64,000 nucleotides of DNA from Diphasiastrum complanatum (Eukaryota; Streptophyta; Lycopodiopsida; Lycopodiales; Lycopodiaceae): NCBI GenBank assembly GCA_029204225.1, contig CM055112.1, forward strand, positions 46,329,063 to 46,393,062, written 5' to 3'. The translations under genes were made by a program, and so were the position numbers. Under the pieces are notes generated by a model, which worked only from the letters and a program-made list of their open reading frames with translations, was not told where the DNA came from and searched no databases. This document shows, piece by piece, positions 1 through 10,779 of the stretch. Position 1 is the stretch's first letter; every line of letters begins with the position of its first letter.

Positions 1-450
1 AGCTCTATGCTAAGGAATCGAAATGTGAGTTCTTCCAAACTAAACTCAAATATCTGGGCCATGTCATATCTGATAAAGGTCTTGAAATTGATTATGACAA
101 AGTTCGCATAAGCTTTCTCCTCGTTATAGCGGACCTTATAAGGTTGTAAAGAAAATCAACTCAGTCGCTTATCAGCTAGATCTTTTGATTGGGGTTGGCG
201 TTCATCTTGTTTTCCATGTAAGTCGTTTAAAAGAACGACTCAGTAGGAAGGATTCTCTAATTCCGGAAGGTGAACTGGTTGAGATAGAGGATCTGTCTAC
301 CTTTGTTCCTAACGTACTTGAAAAAGTGGTTGACGTTTGTCGTCACACAATTGAGAAACCGTCTGGTTTTTGAATTTTTTGTACGTTGAAAAGGCAAGTC
401 AGATGATGAGGACACGTGGGAGAGAGAAGACTATCTAAGACTAACTTCCC
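1..450 (+). pseudogene. Chromovirus (Ty3/gypsy) pol remnant with large internal deletion
   Basis: Bases 3-110 encode the end of a gypsy reverse transcriptase (LYAKESKCEFF, then [13 protein letters not shown]). At about 115 the frame jumps straight to the integrase C-terminal region (RYSGPYKVVKKINSVAYQLD, VFHVSRLK at about 210-235). About 1 kb of RNase H and integrase core is therefore missing. Bases 366-450 read as a chromodomain (FEFFVR, KGKSDDEDTWE) with its tryptophan codon turned into TGA at 387-389. This identifies the lineage as a chromovirus, whose integrase chromodomain is thought to guide insertion to heterochromatin. The left part of the element lies outside the window. It is a non-functional relic, followed by a polypurine tract and an LTR. 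Confidence 0.85.
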
Positions 451-479
451 TGGTTTGCTCCCATTAGGAGGAGACTCTT

Positions 480-950
480 AAAGGGGGAGGGAATGTTACG
501 TACCCATAAGGGCACGCAACAAGAAACTTGAGGTGACGGTCTCATTTATGGGACGGAACGCTGATCTGGAGCTATAGGTCTTTTGGGTGCCAAGTGTCAA
601 TGTCTTATTGGCGTGCACAACTGCCGCGTGTTGTTGGTCATGCGTGACTCCTATGGTCGGAGATGACCCCACCTGGACTATGTATATAGAGGTGGATCTC
701 CATGAGCTTGATATGCATTCTCTCTTGGAGAATGAAGAGCTCTTCCACTGGTGGTCAGGTCAGGACGATTATCTAGGCCTCAGGATGTAGATAGGCGAGG
801 GTCGAGGGTAAGGTATGGTGGTATCGGACACCATGGCTTATCGGAGATCCGAGCTTGCTTGATGGTGGGCTATAGCTCCAGTGTATGGGGGTGAGGTGGC
901 AGTACCTCTATGGTTGGGGGTGGTAACGTAGCATTCGTCACCTGTTTATG
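480..950 (+). repeat. Polypurine tract and 3' LTR of the first chromovirus relic
   Basis: A purine run (TTAAAGGGGGAGGGAA, about 478-493) is followed by TGTTACGTACCC at 494, the usual PPT/3' LTR junction. The repeat shares blocks with the LTR at 4912-5383 (the stretch around GATAGCTCCAGTGCATGGGGG and the later CGTCAC), so both belong to related families. The right end is not sharp and is placed near 950 because gypsy protease sequence follows. Confidence 0.65.
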
Positions 951-969
951 AATTTCAGGAAAGTACTCC

Positions 970-1545
970 ACATGTTATGAAAGTGTCCATGATCAGGAAG
1001 GGTGATGTAGTTCTTTTGCCACAATTGTTTAAAATGGCGCAACACAGGTATCAATTTCCTTGTACTTCTTTGAGTGTTATGAGTGGACAATTGTGTGATA
1101 GAAATGTGTTAGTTCTATTTGACACTGGGTCCTCCCATAATGTACTTGACTTTGATTGAGAAGTTGAATGTGAGCACACAACCATCCTTGTACGTACGCA
1201 GTGGAGAGGGTTGATGGAAAGGGTATTGTTGGGTGAGGTTTCAGGGTTGTGCATATGCCATTAACCATTCAGAGTTGTGTTAAGAAGTTGGATTTTAAGA
1301 CAAACGAGTTTGGTGCAGTTTAATGTGGTACTTGAAATATGTTGGCACATAGCACAAAAGCTTTATATCGTTTGGGATACTCATGTGTATGAGTTCTGGC
1401 ACGATGGTAGAATCCATTCACTTTGGGGTGAGCTCGATGTGCCTCTAGGACCTCTGATCACAACAACCAAGTTGTGGAAGGTTCGTTGTAAGTATATGTA
1501 CGTCTGTGTTTTAGACCTAGCCATCGATGTCGAAGTTAATTGAGA
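970..1545 (+). pseudogene. Gypsy-type aspartic protease fragment
   Basis: The 977-1159 frame contains VLVLFDTGSSHNVLDF, the retropepsin catalytic motif DTG/DSG followed by the SHN(F/V) context typical of Ty3/gypsy proteases. Further along, in shifted frames, FWHDGRIHSLWGELDVPLGP (about 1395-1460) matches the downstream protease/linker style of gypsy polyproteins. Stops and frame changes break the region and there is no adjacent RT. It is the isolated middle of another element, possibly joined to the preceding LTR by deletion. Confidence 0.55.
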
Positions 1546-1659
1546 CGCAACGAGAGGATAGGTGACAAGGTGCGTGGGTGACCAGGTGGGTCACTATGCC
1601 ATGTTGGGGCACGTGGGTGACCATTATTGGGCGATGCTAGTTTTGGAAGGGTACAAATA

Positions 1660-2225
1660 TTTAACTAGTATATGGTGTGATGGATGTTTGCTAATGGATT
1701 ATGACTAAATCATAAATTACAATGTTAAGTGGACTGTGGAAGTTGGAGAGTGCAATCTAGTTTGTGAAGTTTGAAATGTGTCCAATGTTTCGTGGACCTT
1801 TTCGAAAAGCCTTTATGCAATGCATTTGAAACACATTTGAAACGGAAAAGAATCGGCTTTGTCGGGAAAGAAACGGTGAAATGTTTTTAGAAATTAGGGT
1901 TGTCATGTGCACTTGTGATTCTGTGAACGCTGAATTGGAATATGGTTTCAGGCTTCAGCTTTCTACCAGCAACAATAAACTTTGAAATGTATGTTTTGAA
2001 TAGCAATCTAACATCTATAAGATTTTAGACACACTATAGACATTATACATATTACATTAGATATTTTCTATCATTATATCTAAAAAATGCAAAAAAGAAA
2101 ATAGCCGATTCTTTTCGATTCTTTTGGAAGGGACCTGGTTCAGAACCACGATCCATGTTGATTCATCTGATTATGAAAAGGTCGATTTTGAACTGGTTGG
2201 AAACACTAAATAGCAGTCTAAGATT
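1660..2225 (+). repeat. Dispersed repeat, family shared with 41955-42355 and 15660-15775
   Basis: This stretch matches 41955-42355 in the same orientation in many blocks (GTGTGATGGATGTTTG, GGTTTCAGGCTTCAGCTTT, AATAGCAATCTAA, then CCATGTTGATTCATC). A shorter inverted copy of its 1775-1905 part is at 15660-15775 (CCTTTTC, AAAAGCC, GACTTTGT and TTTTTAGGGTT blocks). No ORF or terminal repeat is evident. It may be an unclassified non-autonomous element or a retroelement leader. The chromovirus at 2236 is inserted at its right edge. Confidence 0.6.
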
Positions 2226-2439
2226 GGGAGGGTATTGTTATGTACCATAACAATACGCCCTTTAGTGACGGCCTCACAAGGGGCATGACGTAGGTCTGGT
2301 GTTATCGACATGTTTGGGTGCCACGCATCACCATCCTAGGTGGTCACGTGTCGCCGGCAGGACCGTGCTTGATGGGACCCACTATGCTATGCCTATATAG
2401 TGGTGGGGTTTCCCTCTTTCCATTCACTCAGCTCCCGGA

Positions 2440-4860
2440 TTGCAACGGCCATTATGTTTTTATGCGGTAAAGCGTGCTCATGGTGGCAGGATCTTAGGGA
2501 GCGTGCTACATTCCCATCTACTTGGGACGACTTCCAGGTAGCCTTTAAGGTTTTATGCCAGCCCTCGACGGTTTTGAGTATTATCGTCGATTTGCCACGT
2601 TGCAAATGGGGACGATACCCTTGGACGTCTATTTGCAAGACTTCCAAAAAGCTGCTTCGCGGTTTGTTAACCATATTGACGGAGTGCTCCTTAAGCTTCA
2701 TTTTATATTGGGCTTGCCCAAAGAGTATCAGTTGGAGGTCCGCCGCAATCAGCCACAATCCCTTGAGGATGCTGTGCGTTTCGCTCGAATTTTCGACGAT
2801 ACGGACACTATGACCCGCAAAGAGCGGCAGAAGCCTGATCCCAAAGACAAGCCCTCTTGGGTCCTTCCTTTAAAAAGGGCAAAGAGAGAGTTCTTGATGA
2901 AGCTTCCCCTTCAGGTAAGAAAAAGAAGCGCCCTCGGTTGGAGAGAGCCGACTTTGACAAGGCCAAAAGCGGTGGTTTGTGTTTCTCCTGCATGGAGAAG
3001 GGGCACCTTTCGAAGAATGACTGCCCGAAGAAACGGAAGAAGGGTGGTCGTTCTTTCAAGGCTCAAGGTAATTCTTCTATTTCTTGTATTGAGGTAATCC
3101 TTTACAGATGAAACTGTTTGTAGCAATTGTTATTTTAATACTACAGTGTTTGGACCTCACGACCTCATTCGTATGAGTCGGTTCGTAGGTAGCCAACCTG
3201 TGAGTATTTTATTTGACGACGATTTTACTCACAATTTTATTAATGCTAAGTTGGTGCAGAAGCTGCAGTTGGCAACCGCACCAAGTGACCACAAGTATGT
3301 GGTTAGGATGGCAGCTGGTGGGGAGCAGCAGGTTTGGGACCACTTTGTCCCCCACGTGCCATTGAAGATTCAGAACTATGTAGATAGTTTGTCTTTTCAT
3401 GTTATGAATCTTGATAAGGTAGATTTAATCCTAGGTAAGGAATGGTTTTATGCTAGGAATGAGTCGTTAAAGAAAGATTATGTTTCACATAGTATATCTT
3501 TCTTGCATAATGGCTCTATGGTTTGTCTTAAAGGCGATGAGCCTGATCTACCTTTTGTAACTGCTCATGAGGCTAATCAATGTATTTTGAATTTTGAGTA
3601 TCATTCGTATTTATGTTATCTGAAAGATGAATCGTACATGGATGCTTTTGTTACTCATGATTTCAATGTTGATGTATTGTCTTTCCCTAAAGCATTGTCG
3701 TTTTCGGATGTTAATCTAGAATCTACGTCTGAAGGCAAAATCTTTAAAAGATTTAGGGAGGAATATAGTGATATATTCCCTGAGCAGTTGCCTGAGGGTT
3801 TTCCCCCCTCTCGGGGAGTAGACCATCACATAGATCTCCTTGCCGATAACTCTCCTGTATTGCCTTTTCCCTACAGGATGAACCCGAAGGAAGTTGCTAG
3901 TCAACTTAAGGAGTTATTATGTAAGGGCCATAATAGGCCCAGTAAGTCCCCTTGGGGAGCTCCTGTTTTGTTAACCGGCAAGAAAGACGGCGGTATTCGT
4001 CTTTGTGTCGATTACAAAAAGCTTAATAAAATGACTATTAAGAATCATTATCCCTTACCTCGGATGGACGACTTAATGGACCGATTGAATGGTGCTAAGT
4101 ATTTCACCAAATTGAACCTTAGGTCAGGGTACCATCAAATTAGAATTCATGAGGGGGTTTTTGTTATAGGTATGGCCATTACGAATTTTTAGTTTTACCC
4201 TTTGGTCTAACTAATGCCCCGACAACCTTCCAACAAATGATGAACGATATTCTTTGTCCATATCTACGGAAATTTCTCACATGAAATTATTCCTTAAGCT
4301 TTCAACTTTTACCCAAGAATTATTAATCTTAGTCGGAACTTTTCATCTGGAATAAGTACTCAGAGATGTAACAATTCTTCAATTGCTTACCTCTATACAA
4401 GAATACTAACTCAGAATCCAAAAATACGCTAAGCTATAAATCTTCCAAATGGGTTGATCTTCTCCAACTAAAAGATATCACCTTCATGTACTTCCAATTA
4501 CATGAACCATTGGGGGAACTTTATTTAAGAGATCAAGTCTAAAAGCTAAGAGAATCCATTTTAATTATATTCTAAAATCTATTCACAATTTCTTGTAGAT
4601 GATAGTGTTTCTTGGTACAAATATTCTTAGAACACCACAATATTCCACGACACTACAATTCAATTTTTGGACGACATAATGATTTATAGTAAGACTCTTG
4701 AGGATGAGGCGCATTTGCGTACAGTCTTAGATAATCTAAGGTAGGCAAAGCTTTATCCTAAGGAGTCTAAGTGAGTTCTTTTAGACAAGATTCAAGTACT
4801 TAGGAGATATCGTTTCCGATCGAGGTCTTGAGATCGATTACGATAAGGTATGGAGAGTTC
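2440..4860 (+). pseudogene. gag-protease-RT remnant of the 2236 chromovirus
   Basis: Gag is read in several frames: FLCGKACSWWQDL (about 2460), then YYRRFATLQMGTIPLDVYLQ (2576-2640) through [16 protein letters not shown] zinc knuckle CFSCMEKGHLSKNDC (CX2CX4HX4C) sits at about 2980-3025. The protease frame from 3146 has [12 protein letters not shown] where DSG is expected, so the catalytic motif is lost. RT follows ([36 protein letters not shown]) until a stop at 4190. It continues in another frame ([17 protein letters not shown]), is split by about 390 bp of unrelated DNA, and resumes with FLDDIMIYSKTLE at 4668. At least four disabling lesions make it a clear pseudogene. Confidence 0.85.
4276..4667. 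mobile_element. Unclassified ~390-bp insertion inside the RT motif
   Basis: RT sequence stops after YLRKF and resumes with FLDDIMIYSKT at 4668. The intervening AT-rich DNA has no coding potential and no match to gypsy RT. No clear inverted termini or target duplication could be found, so it may be a decayed insertion or filler DNA left by repair. Confidence 0.5.
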
Positions 4861-4911
4861 GTGATTGGCCTGGTGTTTTCCCATAGAAGGAAGTTTTTAT
4901 GGGGGAGGGAA

Positions 4912-5383
4912 TCTTATGTACCATAATGATACGCCCTTCAGTAACGGCCTCGCAAGGGGCATGACGCATGTCTGGCGTTATCGACATGTTTGGGTGCCAC
5001 GTGTCACCATCCTAGGTGGTCACGTGTCGTCCGCAGGACCATGCTTGATGAGACCCACCATGCTATGCCTATATAATGGTGGGGTTTCCCTCTTTCCATT
5101 CACTCAGTCTACCCGGGAGTTGGTGGTGGATGGAGAGCATGTGCATTAGCCAAGATGTATCTCCAGGTTAGGAGATGTATGCTAGAGAGAGCCAAGGGCG
5201 ATGGCTAGTATATGGGACGCCAGTTATCGCAGGAGGCTCGACTAGGCATGACTATGTCGATAGCTCCAGTGCATGGGGGTGGGTCGGTTGTGACCCTATG
5301 GATGGGCGGATACGGTGCATCGTCACTGGTATGGGGTGTGCGATAACCTTCAAGGTAGTCGGAGATCTTAGGGAGTTGTAATA
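4912..5383 (+). repeat. 3' LTR of the 2236 chromovirus
   Basis: The LTR starts one base after a purine tract and shares its first ~200 bp with 2236-2435. It contains CCTATATAATGG, a plausible TATA region, at about 5067-5078. Its right end is set by the target duplication GGTAT at 5384-5388. Confidence 0.75.
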
Positions 5384-5388
5384 GGTAT

Positions 5389-5770
5389 TCATTCTTATCC
5401 TTGGCTAGCTTTGGAGTGTGGAGCTTGAGGAGACAACCTTATAACATGTGGATCCTTTTGGGCCCTGTAAAGCTTTACAAGCTTTCTAGCAATAAGTCGT
5501 TTATATAGAAATGTGCCTACATGACTCACAAATATGATGTTAGTTTATGTAAATGGAAATGATTTATTACCATAGGTTACTTTGACCCAAAAGGTTGAGA
5601 GTTGTGTAACCATGGTTTATTCACCTCCGTTAGGCCTATTAAACTTAGAGCTAGCTAAGTTAGTATGTTTCTACATAGTAGGGACTCGTGGGTCCACTAG
5701 GCCTAATTATGACATTATGTACCCCAACTTGACATTTGGGGGTACCTTATTTTTTTTTATTAAAGTAACT
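5389..5770. other. Non-coding stretch, nothing recognised
   Basis: AT-rich DNA between a chromovirus and a copia element. No ORF with family features, RNA gene or clear repeat was recognised. Confidence 0.5.
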
Positions 5771-7526
5771 TGTAGGAGCAGTTAGATAGTCATCTACAAA
5801 AAGTTAGATAGTTATATGGAAGGGTATATGTGTACATTTCCTTTGTATTTTACAATTGTAAGCATTCTAACTATTCTCTTGGAATTTCACGATTCTTTAC
5901 AAGAGGGCGACCAACCATCTCTCTCTTTCTCTTTGGAATGCTTTGTGTGATTGAATAGTTAAGATCTTGGATCCTTTGGTTTCTATCTCCTACATAGTAT
6001 CAGAGCCACATCAAGTATTTAGATTGCTTACAGGAGGGCGCCCTACAAAAAGAATCATCTTCTCTTTCGGTAACCGAAAATCAACAAGTGGCTGATTTTT
6101 GCAAGTAAAGATCTGTTCGTAATCTAATAGTTTTTTTCTGCAGGAAGGAGGGCGCCCCTCCTACTTTGAGGGTTTGCCGTAGGGCGCCCATGCTCAAGTC
6201 ATTTGCATGTGTTTTTTGAGTCTAATACATGCTGAAATTTTCAGATCCACTTGTTTGTAGGAGGGCACTCATCTACAAAAGAAGATACATGTGTTTTTTA
6301 CACATTTCTTGCTGAAACTTTCGAGTTGGCTAGCTTGCAAGAGGACGCTACCATCTGCCCTATACGTGCATGTATTGTGCACTCATTTTCGGCCACAAAT
6401 CTGGTTTTGGTGTTGGCTTCATTCGAAGTTTACCTATTTGTGTGCAATCTGATTTTTGTGCAGAAAATAGCCACCTATTTCATTATTCTTTGAGCAAATT
6501 GCATGTGGAGTATTGCAATCAATTGTGCTCATATTTTCAGCTTTATGGTTGCTACCCATTGAGTGGATTTTGTCTTGGAAAGTCTTTTTTCCTATCTACT
6601 ACAAGCTGATTTTTCTTTTTACTATGGCTAAAGAATTGGAGTCAATCGATTCCTTATTTGATGAAGATAGGTTGGATGGCACAAACTATTCTTACAACAA
6701 GAAGAACACATCTTCAACTTTACAAGTTGCTGTTTTTTCATCTTTTGAATGGGTGATTGATAGCGGTGCCACACGTCATATGACCTATTCCAAAGAGGTC
6801 TTCACAAAGCTTGTGAAAGTGCATGATGGAAGCAAAGTTCAAGGTGTTGATAACACCTCTTATCCTATCGAAGGTGTTGGAGTGATCGCCATTATCTTAC
6901 CCAATGGTGAGGAGAAGTACATTCGTAATGTAGTTTATGTTCCAGGAATCAAGAAGAATCTCATTTCAGTCTCTACAACCTTCAAGGCTTGGTTGTGGAG
7001 TTCAAAGAAGACAAAATTCTTATCAGAGACCAAAGAGATCTCTCATGATCATTGCTTCGAGAACATTGCGTGGTGGATTGTTCCTTATGGATACCTATGA
7101 GCGAAGGGCTTCATCATCTTGTCTTGTTGCATCACATTCTTTGGAGTTGGCTGAATTATGGCATGCTAGGTATGGACATCTCAATTTTGCTAGCTTGAAG
7201 ATGTTGAAGAGATTCAACATGGTTGAAGACATTCCTAATATTGAGCATCCCGAAGGACATCTCAATTTTGCTAGCTTGAAGATGTTGAAGAGATTCAACA
7301 TGGTTGAAGACATTCCTAATATTGAGCATCCCGAAGGACATGTATGCGAATGATGCATACTTGGAAAATTTCAAACGCAAGCTGAAACTATTGATGGTGG
7401 CAAGTTCGATTTGGTTCATATTGATGTGTGGTCCAATGAGGACTGAATCCATTGGACTTTCTCTTTGGAATGCTTGGTGTGATTGAATAATTAAGATCCA
7501 GGATCCTTTGGTTTCTATCTCCTACA
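5771..7526 (+). mobile_element. Ty1/copia deletion derivative
   Basis: The left LTR (5771-5994, 224 bp) begins TGTAGGAG and ends CTCCTACA, an 8-bp inverted repeat. A PBS complementary to initiator tRNA-Met (GTATCAGAGCC) follows at 5997-6007. The terminal ~68 bp of the LTR recurs at 7459-7526 and also ends CTCCTACA, so the 3' LTR survives only as a tail fused to integrase sequence. No matching 5-bp target duplication is seen. The gag start (MAKELESIDSLF) and the leader match the minus-strand copia relic at 16475-17900, so both are one family. Confidence 0.8.
6625..7450 (+). pseudogene. Copia gag-protease-GAG_pre-integrase remnant
   Basis: The gag start (MAKELESIDSLFDEDRLDG, from 6625) runs straight into the protease region: most of gag and the zinc knuckle are deleted. 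The protease motif [14 protein letters not shown] (about 6750-6790) carries the catalytic DSG. A GAG_pre-integrase motif (ELWHARYGHLNFASLK, about 7155-7200) follows in another frame. An 81-bp segment (7174-7254) is duplicated exactly and in frame (7255-7335), repeating 27 residues. Integrase begins (GPMRTESIG, about 7430) and is cut by the 3' LTR tail. RT and RNase H are absent. Confidence 0.8.
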
Positions 7527-8273
7527 TATGATAAGTTATTTCATATTAAGTATGGGATTTTGAAAATCAATTGAATACAAGTGAATTAGTTGTTGAATTG
7601 ATTCGATCCATTTGTGTTCAATTTGGTCAAAGCTTGCCGATTCCTTTTGATTAATAACAGTTGATCAGCGAAAATGTCATTTGCTGCATGTTATACCCAC
7701 ATATTTGCTTTTTTATTTGCATTTTTTGACATTCAATTGCTTCTCCTATCATGTATGGTACTTTGGATTCTCATCGTCTAATTAGCTACCTGATGTGGTC
7801 TTCTGTGGGTCGTGTTTGATATTGGGTCTGCGAGCTTCTTTGAGGGGAAAACCTAAAGTGCAAAGTTTTTTTGTAAGAGGTTCTGAAAGTCTATTCATTG
7901 TCGATTGTTCTGGAGACCTTAGTTTGATCTTAATGATCAATTGAAAGTGTGTTGCTTCTATCATGGTATTGATTCTATGTCTATGTTCGTGACTGGATTT
8001 CATAACAAGGTTTATTGTTTATGGTTGAATATGCATACTATGTTAGAGAACTCACAAAACGTTGTGTATATTGTATGTGTGTCTGGTGGCTATGGAGAAT
8101 TGCTCATACTTAAGGAATAATTACATACGTGCAGATAGTGTGGTAGTCATTCTCCATTTGGAGATACCAAAGTGATACATTGCTAATTATTGCAACTTTT
8201 GTTTGGAATTGAAAGCTATAGATAAGAAACTAATTTTTGTATTGTGACCTGGTGTTCTGTTACTTTCTTTCAG
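7527..8273. other. Non-coding stretch upstream of the first recognised helicase exon
   Basis: No coding feature was recognised. Because the exon at 8274 begins with a splice acceptor and an incomplete codon, this DNA is probably intron of the helicase gene. Confidence 0.5.
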
Positions 8274-8372
8274 GCTGGTATGATGTGACAGTCCTGCCCT
8301 TGGGTGCCCGAAAAAAATTCAGTTTCAAGGAGGGTGATATTGCTGTTATATCAACACCACGACCTGGTTCAG
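8274..8372 (+). CDS. Helicase exon 1 (of those seen)
   Basis: The acceptor TTTCTTTCAG precedes 8274 and the donor GTGCAT follows 8372. The exon reads [21 protein letters not shown] and onward to STPRPGS, matching the N-terminal accessory domain of SEN1-like proteins (a conserved F-KEGD-AV-S-PRPGS pattern). It ends with one base of a split codon that is completed by the exon at 8649. Confidence 0.8.
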
Positions 8373-10748
8373 GTGCATATCTAAAATAATCAAATTTATT
8401 TGTAGGCTTTTGCAAGTTGATTCTTTGCAGAGGTTGAACGATGTTCCTAAGTTTGGCGATTCATGTTCATGTTTCTTTGCGCTGTGGCCTACAGATTCTT
8501 TTGTTAGTGATACTTCACATACTCGAGCTATCGCCAACTTGGCAAAGAGTTGGGCATTTTATGTAAGGTCATTTTTGTTCTGAATTTTTTGGATCTGTCT
8601 AGGTCAAAGATTTTGTTATGGTAATAGTTTCTTTTATGTATCTCATAGACGTCCGTTTCAAAGGACGCGGAAAGGAGATTTTAGTTGAAGAGAACAATTC
8701 TGGAGAGAGTTTGAAGCGCGTGGCTGGAATTGTGCGTCGTTACTTACCAGTTGATGTTCGTGATTCACATGGAGCAGTTCTTCATTTTCATGTGTTAGAG
8801 AATGACATGGAAATCAGGTAAGTGTTTATTTCTGGCTTACGCGTTCATGAAAGTCATTTTTGTTTGCATTTTCAAGTTTCTTCAGTTTGGCTAGACCTGC
8901 TTACATTTGGAAAGTTAAAGATTACCAAATTGACAGATTATTTTTTGAATGCAATGAGTGCTACCCAATTCTGGAAGCAGAATTGGAACAATTTGATGCA
9001 AGATTGAAAGCGGAATTGAAAGCCTTAAAATAAGTTCAGATTTGACATAGCTAGAGTAGAACTAAGGATATAATCTTCGTTTTTGTATACATATAGGCCA
9101 TAGTTGCACAGAAACGCGTTTCTGGGAAAAAAACATTTCTCGAAACGTGTTTCTGGATCCAGAATCGCCGAAAAAAAAAACAGATTTAAAAAAATTAATT
9201 GGGATTGACAGAATCCAACAGGGATTGATGCACCTAGACTAGACCACATTGTACCCGAAACATGTGGCAACCTACCATAGAATTTATGAACCGGAATGCC
9301 AAAAAATTTGTGAAATGAGGAATTAATCTGTGAAATCTTTGAAATTTATTTGTGAAATCTGTAATTAATTATTATTTACAAATAATTTCACAGATTTCAC
9401 AGATTAATTTCAGATCTTAATAGGTAATTACAGATCAGATCAGATCAGATGATTACGGATTCTTATAGGTAATTACAGATTCTTATAGGTACCTGGTAAA
9501 TTACAGATTCTTATCATGGGTAATTGATTAATTAGATGAACCGTACCACGGTTCATGAACCGTGGTATGGTTCCTTCCACGGTTCCCAGGATCCATGGTT
9601 CTGGGAACCGTGGGTTCTATGCAACCTACATAAATGTACTGCCCTTAATTAATGCTTTGATTTGATACCCATATTGCCCACACAAAAAAAAAAACCACGT
9701 TTATGTGAAATGCTGCCCTCAATCAAAAACGTGTTTCTGGATGCTAAGCAACTATGATATTATTATAGGCACATGACATGAAAGTGGTTCTTGATGTGTT
9801 ACCTTGAATATTTTAGCAACTGAATCTCGTTATGGAGCTTGAAAATTAGATATAGCTGTTTCTATTTGATTGACTATCTCATTCAGCACCTTTGACTTCA
9901 CAGATACTTTGTGATATATTTCCGTATAATTTTGCTGAAGCATTGTTTTGAACCCTCTTTTTCATTGCACACAGAAGGTCGCATTCCTGTGCAGAGTATG
10001 TAATGTTTACTTCAAAATTCTTATAACCCTAAGATAAGTTGCGTCGGAGTGCAGTGTTTCTGAAGCATAGCGTTCTAGAACATGTCGGACCCTGGAAAAA
10101 AAAAAGAAAAAGAAAAAGAACCTCCAAGAAAGGATAGTGAAATGTGCATTGTTTAAATCCATGGCATTTACTATTCTTATGCCTGGCTCCCTCTCACAAC
10201 TATGGTGTTGCTCGGTGAACTATGGCTCCCTCTTACATCTAAGCATAGTTCCCGTGAACCGTGGACGGTTCACCACGGTTCTTGGAAAGTGAACCGTACG
10301 GTTCATAAAGTTTTTGACCAAGAACCGTGGTGTTAATTAATCAAATAATATTATTGTTTTTACCATAGGTTTTGTGGGGAAAAGGCCAAAAAAAAATTAA
10401 TCAATTAATTACATGAACCATACCACGGTTCATGAACCATAGTTTTGCCCAGAAACGCGTTTTTGGAGAAAAACGTTTCTAGAAACGCGTTTCTGGATCC
10501 AGAATCGCTGGAAAAGAATCAGACTCCAAAACTCTGTCTCGTGCCCTCGCTATCTCTCTCTCCTTGTGTGAAGTGCATCTGTTATCAATGTGCTCTCAAT
10601 TTTTGTTTAATTGTGTATGATGATTATGGCTGTGGGGTTTACTGATTAGGGTTCAATGATTGGACATGATGCATATGATCTGAGAGACATGAACATGCGC
10701 TTGTGTACCACAATAGCTCAAGCATTTACAGTTTCCATACCACGTCCG

Positions 10749-10779
<31 letters not shown>

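Larger units (their letters stand above)
2236..5383 (+). mobile_element. Chromovirus (Ty3/gypsy) element, deleted, with TSD GGTAT
   Basis: The element lies between 5-bp direct repeats GGTAT (2231-2235 and 5384-5388). The left LTR begins TGTTATGTACC at 2236 and is cut off at about 2435, where gag sequence begins directly. The rest of the LTR, the PBS and the gag start have been deleted. The right LTR (4912-5383) follows a purine tract at about 4899-4911 and begins TCTTATGTACC. The shared LTR blocks (CGGCCTC, GGGGCATGACG, GGTGGTCACGTGTC, TATAGTGGTGGGGTTTCCC) confirm the pair. The interior lacks most of RNase H and all of integrase, so the element is dead. Confidence 0.8.

Noticed and set aside
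6513-7100. 195-codon ORF as a novel gene
   Set aside because: It is the copia leader, gag start and protease of the deleted element read as one frame.
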